In this document: positions 60,441 through 64,000 of the stretch, one piece after another | How positions within the stretch are numbered: the stretch's first letter is position 1 | How the letters are laid out: the number at the start of each line of letters is the position of its first letter | Source of the DNA: M3007 sp040397785 | Lineage (GTDB): Bacteria > Bacteroidota > Bacteroidia > Chitinophagales > Saprospiraceae | Direction: 5' to 3' | NCBI GenBank assembly: GCA_040397785.1 | Contig: JBBAVI010000004.1 | Location: 35,560-99,559, forward strand | Length of the DNA: 64,000 bases | Made by a program: the position numbers and the translations under genes | The notes under the pieces: generated by a model | Told to the model about the DNA's origin: nothing | The model's database searches: none | The model's input: the letters and a program-made list of their open reading frames with translations, nothing else

Positions 60441-63400
60441 ATGAAGCAATTTTTTACCCTGTTTGCACTTGTATTTGCCTTCAGTTTGTCGGCACAGAAA
60501 CTATACCCTCCTACTCCTGTTAAAAACGAAATTTTGCCCGATTGGGCGAAAGAAATGTACAGCGCACAACCGAATGTTTGGCGGGTAGATGATGCCTACG
60601 GCCAATGGCGTCGTACCCACCCAACCGAAAAAACGACCTATACCCAATATTACAAAAAGTGGCGGCGGGCTGCCAGCAATTCCATTAATCAACAAGGTTT
60701 TATCCAAAAAAGCCAGACTGTAAACGCCCAACAGCCCTCCACCCAGGATCGCAATGCCGTTTGGTCTTGTCTTGGCCCATTCGAAACATTTAACACCAAT
60801 ACCGGCCCAAATCCGCTGGCAAATTCATCCCAGGCCAATATTTATTGCATCGACCAATCTCCATCCAACCCGGAAATTTTGTACTGTGCCTCCGAAGGTG
60901 CTGAATTATTTAAAAGTGTCAACCGCGGCCAAACCTGGACCTGCATTTCCCGTAATTTAATCATCGCGACCGCGACCGCCCTGGAAGTACACCCCAGCAA
61001 CCCCGACATTGTGCTCGTTGGCGAAGGCAGCAATATCCGCCTGAGTACCGACGGTGGAAACAACTGGCAAACGGTGCTCACTGTGGCCGATTGTTCGCCA
61101 AATGAAATTGTATTCAACCCCGCCGATCCTAATATTGTATTGGCGGCAACTTGGAAAGGACTTTTCCGCAGTACAAATGGCGGTTTAAACTGGCTACAAC
61201 TGTTCCCAGAACCATGCTACGACCTGGATTGGAAAACCGACGACCCAACCACCGCATTTATGCTCCGCAATGACCCCGTTGCGCGTATTTGCCGTTTTTA
61301 TAAATCAACCGACCTTGGGGTCAATTGGACAAACAAAGAAAATGGCTGGTATTTCTCGGAAGATTCGGCCCGCAGCGATGGTGGTGCGCGCCTGGCAGTT
61401 TCCAAAGCCGATCCTAACCGCGTGTATGTCGTGTTAATTGGCGAGGCAAAAGCAGGCGATGATGGCTTTATCGGTATTTATCGCTCTGAAGATGCTGGAG
61501 AAAACTGGACCCTTCCCAATTTACCCGCGGGCGGCCCTTACGACGACACCAACCATCCCAATATGGCCACCATCGGTACTACCGGCGGGTACCACCAAGG
61601 ATATTATAACCTTGGATTGGATGTTTCAGACAGTAATCCAGACCAACTTTTGGCCGGTTTTCTTAAACTTTGGCGCAGCAACGATGGTGGTAAAACGTTT
61701 GATTGCATCGGCGGCTATTGCAGCAATCCGTTCAATTATGTGCATCCCGACTGCCAGGAAATTGAAATCAATGATGATGATGTGTGGATGACCAGTGATG
61801 GCGGTATCGAATATTCAACGGACTTCTTTGAAACCCATTATGCCCGAAATAGGGGGATCACCAGTTCCGATTTCTGGGGTTTTGGAACGGGTTGGAACGA
61901 AGATGTGCTCGTGGGCGGCCGTTACCATAATGGCAATACTGCCTGGTCCGAAGGATGGGAAGCAGGAGAACACTTGGCTTTGGGCGGAGGAGAAGCATCT
62001 ACAGGGTATATAAATCCCGGCATTCCCCGAACCGCTTATTTTTCTGATTTAGGGAAGATCACCTTACCTAAAATTCAAAATGGCTATACTACCTACAACG
62101 GTTTTGGCAAATTTCCCACCGAAAGCTATTACGAAGCCGAAAGCGGCGAAATGGAATGGGATCCGCGCAGTTGGAACACCATTTTTGTAACCCATGAAAA
62201 CAACCTTTGGCGCACCGACGACGGTGGAAACACCTGGGAAGTGGTGTACGCCTTTGGCACCGACCCTACCAGCCGCACCATGGGCTTTGAAATTAGCCGG
62301 AACAACCCCGATGTCATGTATTTGTTCCAACGCGCATCGTACAGTTGGGACCCTGGTACTTTGTGGAAAACAACGGATGGTGGCCTAACATGGTTTACCC
62401 TTCCGTTGCCCAGTGGTTATGCACGCCGCATGCTGCTTACCCTCGACCCCGAAAACGAAAACCGGATTTGGGCGGCTTATCCCGATGGCAGCAATGGCCA
62501 AAAAATATTCCAAAGCACCGATGGTGGTAATACCTGGCAAAACCGCAGTACCAATGCGCTTAATGACCAAACCATAACCTATATATTACACCAAGGCGGC
62601 ACCCAAGGCGGTGTTTACGTGGCAACTTACCGCAGTTTGTACTACCGCAACGATAACCAACCCGATTGGATCAACTATGCCGACGGCCTCCCTGCCAGTA
62701 TATCAACCTGTATTTTACGCCCTTTTTACCGCGATAATAAATTGCGCATCGGCGCTTACGGAAAAGGGATTTGGGAAGCCCCCTGGTACGAATTGGGCCG
62801 CCCGGTAGCACAACCCATGGTCAATAAACGCTACACGGATTGCCCCGGTGATTTTTTGCAATTCGACGATTATTCCATGTTAAGCCATGAAGGGGCCAGC
62901 TGGTTGTGGCAATTTCCAGGCGGGCTACCGACCACCTCCACCCTACGCAACCCTACCGTGTTGTACAAACAACCCGGCAATTACGATGTTACCCTGACCG
63001 TAACCAATGCACTGGGAAGCGATTCGAAAACCATACAACATATGGTACAAGTGGGCGCTGCAGTCATCAACAATCCACCGGTGGAAGTCGATTTTTCCGA
63101 AGGCCCTGCACTCCTTACCGTAGTAAATCCTGATGGCGGCATCACCTGGGAGCCCGTGAACTTGACCAGCTGCGAACCAAATGGCGATACCGCTTATTTT
63201 GTTAATAATTATGTGTATTCGAGTTACGGACAGGACGAATTGTTGTTTCCCATCAACCTCGATTTATCCCAAATGGCAACCGCTTTCCTGCGTTTTGATG
63301 TCGCTTACGCACCCTATTTTGATGGAAATGCGTTTATTGATTCGTTGTTGGTACAACTATCAGACGATTGTGGCGCTACCACCCGCACTTTATTCCGCAG

Positions 63401-63905
63401 TGGTGGTGAAGCCCTAAGTACCACAACCAGTGGCATTGGTGCCAATAATTTGTATGAGTATGATGCATTTTCACCACAATCATGCGAAGAATGGCGCACC
63501 ATTGAAATAGATCTTTCCGAATTCCTTGGCCGCATCATTACCTTACGGGTGGTCAACAAGTCGGGCTATGGCAACAATATGTATATCGATAATATTTCGT
63601 TCAACGGAGATTATCTTGTGGGTACACAAACCACCGGCGATCTGACCCTGTCTAGCCTAAGCGCCACGCCAAACCCGGCAAGTGGACAAACCCGTTTAAA
63701 AGGAACCGCGCCATTTGCTACCCAAGCACTGCTGCGTATATTAGATGCTACCGGACGCACAGTAGATCAACGCAAACTTCAGGTGCCCAATGGCAATTTT
63801 GAGCAACAGTTATCGGTCGAAAATTTGCCAGCCGGCGTTTATTGGATAAAACTTTCGGGTGAAAACGGCGCAATGTGGCCGGTTACTAAATTGATTGTTA
63901 ACTAA
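60441..63905 (+). CDS. large T9SS-sorted Asp-box (sortilin/BNR-like) beta-propeller protein with PKD domain
   Basis: A 1154-residue secreted protein. Signal peptide about 1-18 (ending SLSAQ). Residues about 100-780 carry many Asp-box repeats of the S-x-D-x-G-x-x-W type (SVNRGQTW, STDGGNNW, STNGGLNW, SEDAGENW, RTDDGGNTW, TTDGGLTW, STDGGNTW), as in VPS10/sortilin and BNR propellers. A PKD domain follows at about 790-880 (DYSMLSHEGASWLWQFPGG, GNYDVTLTVTNALG). A jelly-roll domain (about 900-1060) and a type A sorting domain (about 1080-1154) complete it. No sialidase catalytic residues can be assigned, so binding or a structural role is more likely than hydrolysis. The ATG at 60441 is chosen for the signal peptide. 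The 95 bp after the stop hold nothing recognisable. Confidence 0.85.
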   Translation: MKQFFTLFALVFAFSLSAQKLYPPTPVKNEILPDWAKEMYSAQPNVWRVDDAYGQWRRTHPTEKTTYTQYYKKWRRAASNSINQQGFIQKSQTVNAQQPSTQDRNAVWSCLGPFETFNTNTGPNPLANSSQANIYCIDQSPSNPEILYCASEGAELFKSVNRGQTWTCISRNLIIATATALEVHPSNPDIVLVGEGSNIRLSTDGGNNWQTVLTVADCSPNEIVFNPADPNIVLAATWKGLFRSTNGGLNWLQLFPEPCYDLDWKTDDPTTAFMLRNDPVARICRFYKSTDLGVNWTNKENGWYFSEDSARSDGGARLAVSKADPNRVYVVLIGEAKAGDDGFIGIYRSEDAGENWTLPNLPAGGPYDDTNHPNMATIGTTGGYHQGYYNLGLDVSDSNPDQLLAGFLKLWRSNDGGKTFDCIGGYCSNPFNYVHPDCQEIEINDDDVWMTSDGGIEYSTDFFETHYARNRGITSSDFWGFGTGWNEDVLVGGRYHNGNTAWSEGWEAGEHLALGGGEASTGYINPGIPRTAYFSDLGKITLPKIQNGYTTYNGFGKFPTESYYEAESGEMEWDPRSWNTIFVTHENNLWRTDDGGNTWEVVYAFGTDPTSRTMGFEISRNNPDVMYLFQRASYSWDPGTLWKTTDGGLTWFTLPLPSGYARRMLLTLDPENENRIWAAYPDGSNGQKIFQSTDGGNTWQNRSTNALNDQTITYILHQGGTQGGVYVATYRSLYYRNDNQPDWINYADGLPASISTCILRPFYRDNKLRIGAYGKGIWEAPWYELGRPVAQPMVNKRYTDCPGDFLQFDDYSMLSHEGASWLWQFPGGLPTTSTLRNPTVLYKQPGNYDVTLTVTNALGSDSKTIQHMVQVGAAVINNPPVEVDFSEGPALLTVVNPDGGITWEPVNLTSCEPNGDTAYFVNNYVYSSYGQDELLFPINLDLSQMATAFLRFDVAYAPYFDGNAFIDSLLVQLSDDCGATTRTLFRSGGEALSTTTSGIGANNLYEYDAFSPQSCEEWRTIEIDLSEFLGRIITLRVVNKSGYGNNMYIDNISFNGDYLVGTQTTGDLTLSSLSATPNPASGQTRLKGTAPFATQALLRILDATGRTVDQRKLQVPNGNFEQQLSVENLPAGVYWIKLSGENGAMWPVTKLIVN

Positions 63906-64000
63906 ATATAAGTACTATGCTGCGTGTTTGAAAAAGGTAGCGCAAAGCCCTAGTGGTACGAATTATTGATGGCATGTATGTTTAATATAATATATTTCTG

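Noticed and set aside
60441..63905. Sialidase (exo-alpha-neuraminidase)
   Set aside because: Asp boxes are present, but the catalytic Arg triad, Asp acid/base and Tyr nucleophile setting of sialidases could not be identified; a sortilin/BNR-like propeller is the safer call.

Overview
The window looks like chromosomal DNA of a Bacteroidota bacterium, most likely the Saprospiria (Saprospiraceae, Haliscomenobacter/Lewinella-like). Eight predicted secreted proteins end in a type IX secretion (T9SS) type A sorting domain. A DUF5686 protein, SH3 and CRTAC/VCBS lipoproteins and a TonB receptor with a carboxypeptidase-like N-terminus are present. Many genes are preceded by a TAnnTTTG -7 element, the Bacteroidota promoter signature, and there are no clear Shine-Dalgarno sites. 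Affiliation is inferred from gene content; no rRNA or tRNA was seen.

Layout. 1-10.6 kb: end of nuoN, an SH3-type lipoprotein, the pyrR-pyrB pair, a TMTC-like membrane glycosyltransferase with TPRs, a DUF5686 protein and Tex. 10.8-21.4 kb: a signalling island with an RsbQ-like alpha/beta hydrolase overlapping a PAS histidine kinase, a 1451-residue kinase with seven PAS and two GAF domains overlapping a receiver protein, then NADP-type isocitrate dehydrogenase, then a NarL-type regulator with a histidine kinase. A self-contained short transcription unit (promoter, 40-codon ORF, strong terminator) follows at 21.4-21.8 kb. 21.8-28.3 kb: a T9SS surface protein divergent from a 469-residue protein of unknown function, endonuclease I and phytase. 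28.3-35.4 kb: the TonB receptor coupled to the phytase, a T9SS protein, pfkA, an N-acetylglucosamine kinase-like protein and a glucosaminidase. 35.4-36.04 kb: a gene-free block of nested tandem repeats. 36-42.9 kb: cmk, a family 2 glycosyltransferase, an M23 peptidase, aat, clpS, a peroxiredoxin and a second copy of the unknown 467-residue family. 43.2-51.6 kb: the second T9SS paralogue and two large T9SS proteins with dockerin- and cohesin-like modules. 51.6-59.9 kb (minus strand): PhoX phosphatase, a MauG-type di-heme protein, a CX4CH protein, a CXXCH/VCBS protein and a CRTAC lipoprotein. 60.4-63.9 kb: a large Asp-box beta-propeller T9SS protein.

Themes. Phosphorus scavenging is represented by phytase plus TonB receptor and by PhoX. 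N-degron handling is represented by aat next to clpS. Cell-surface construction is represented by the T9SS proteins. The observation most worth following is a duplicated divergent gene pair: a T9SS surface protein and a 467-469 residue protein of unknown function occur head to head twice, at 21.8-26.0 kb and in inverted orientation at 41.5-46.0 kb. The surface proteins keep a common C-terminal two thirds but have different N-terminal heads. Other leads are the RsbQ-PAS kinase module, the 17-bp minisatellite that appears to grow from one arm of a terminator hairpin, and the short transcription unit at 21.45-21.8 kb.
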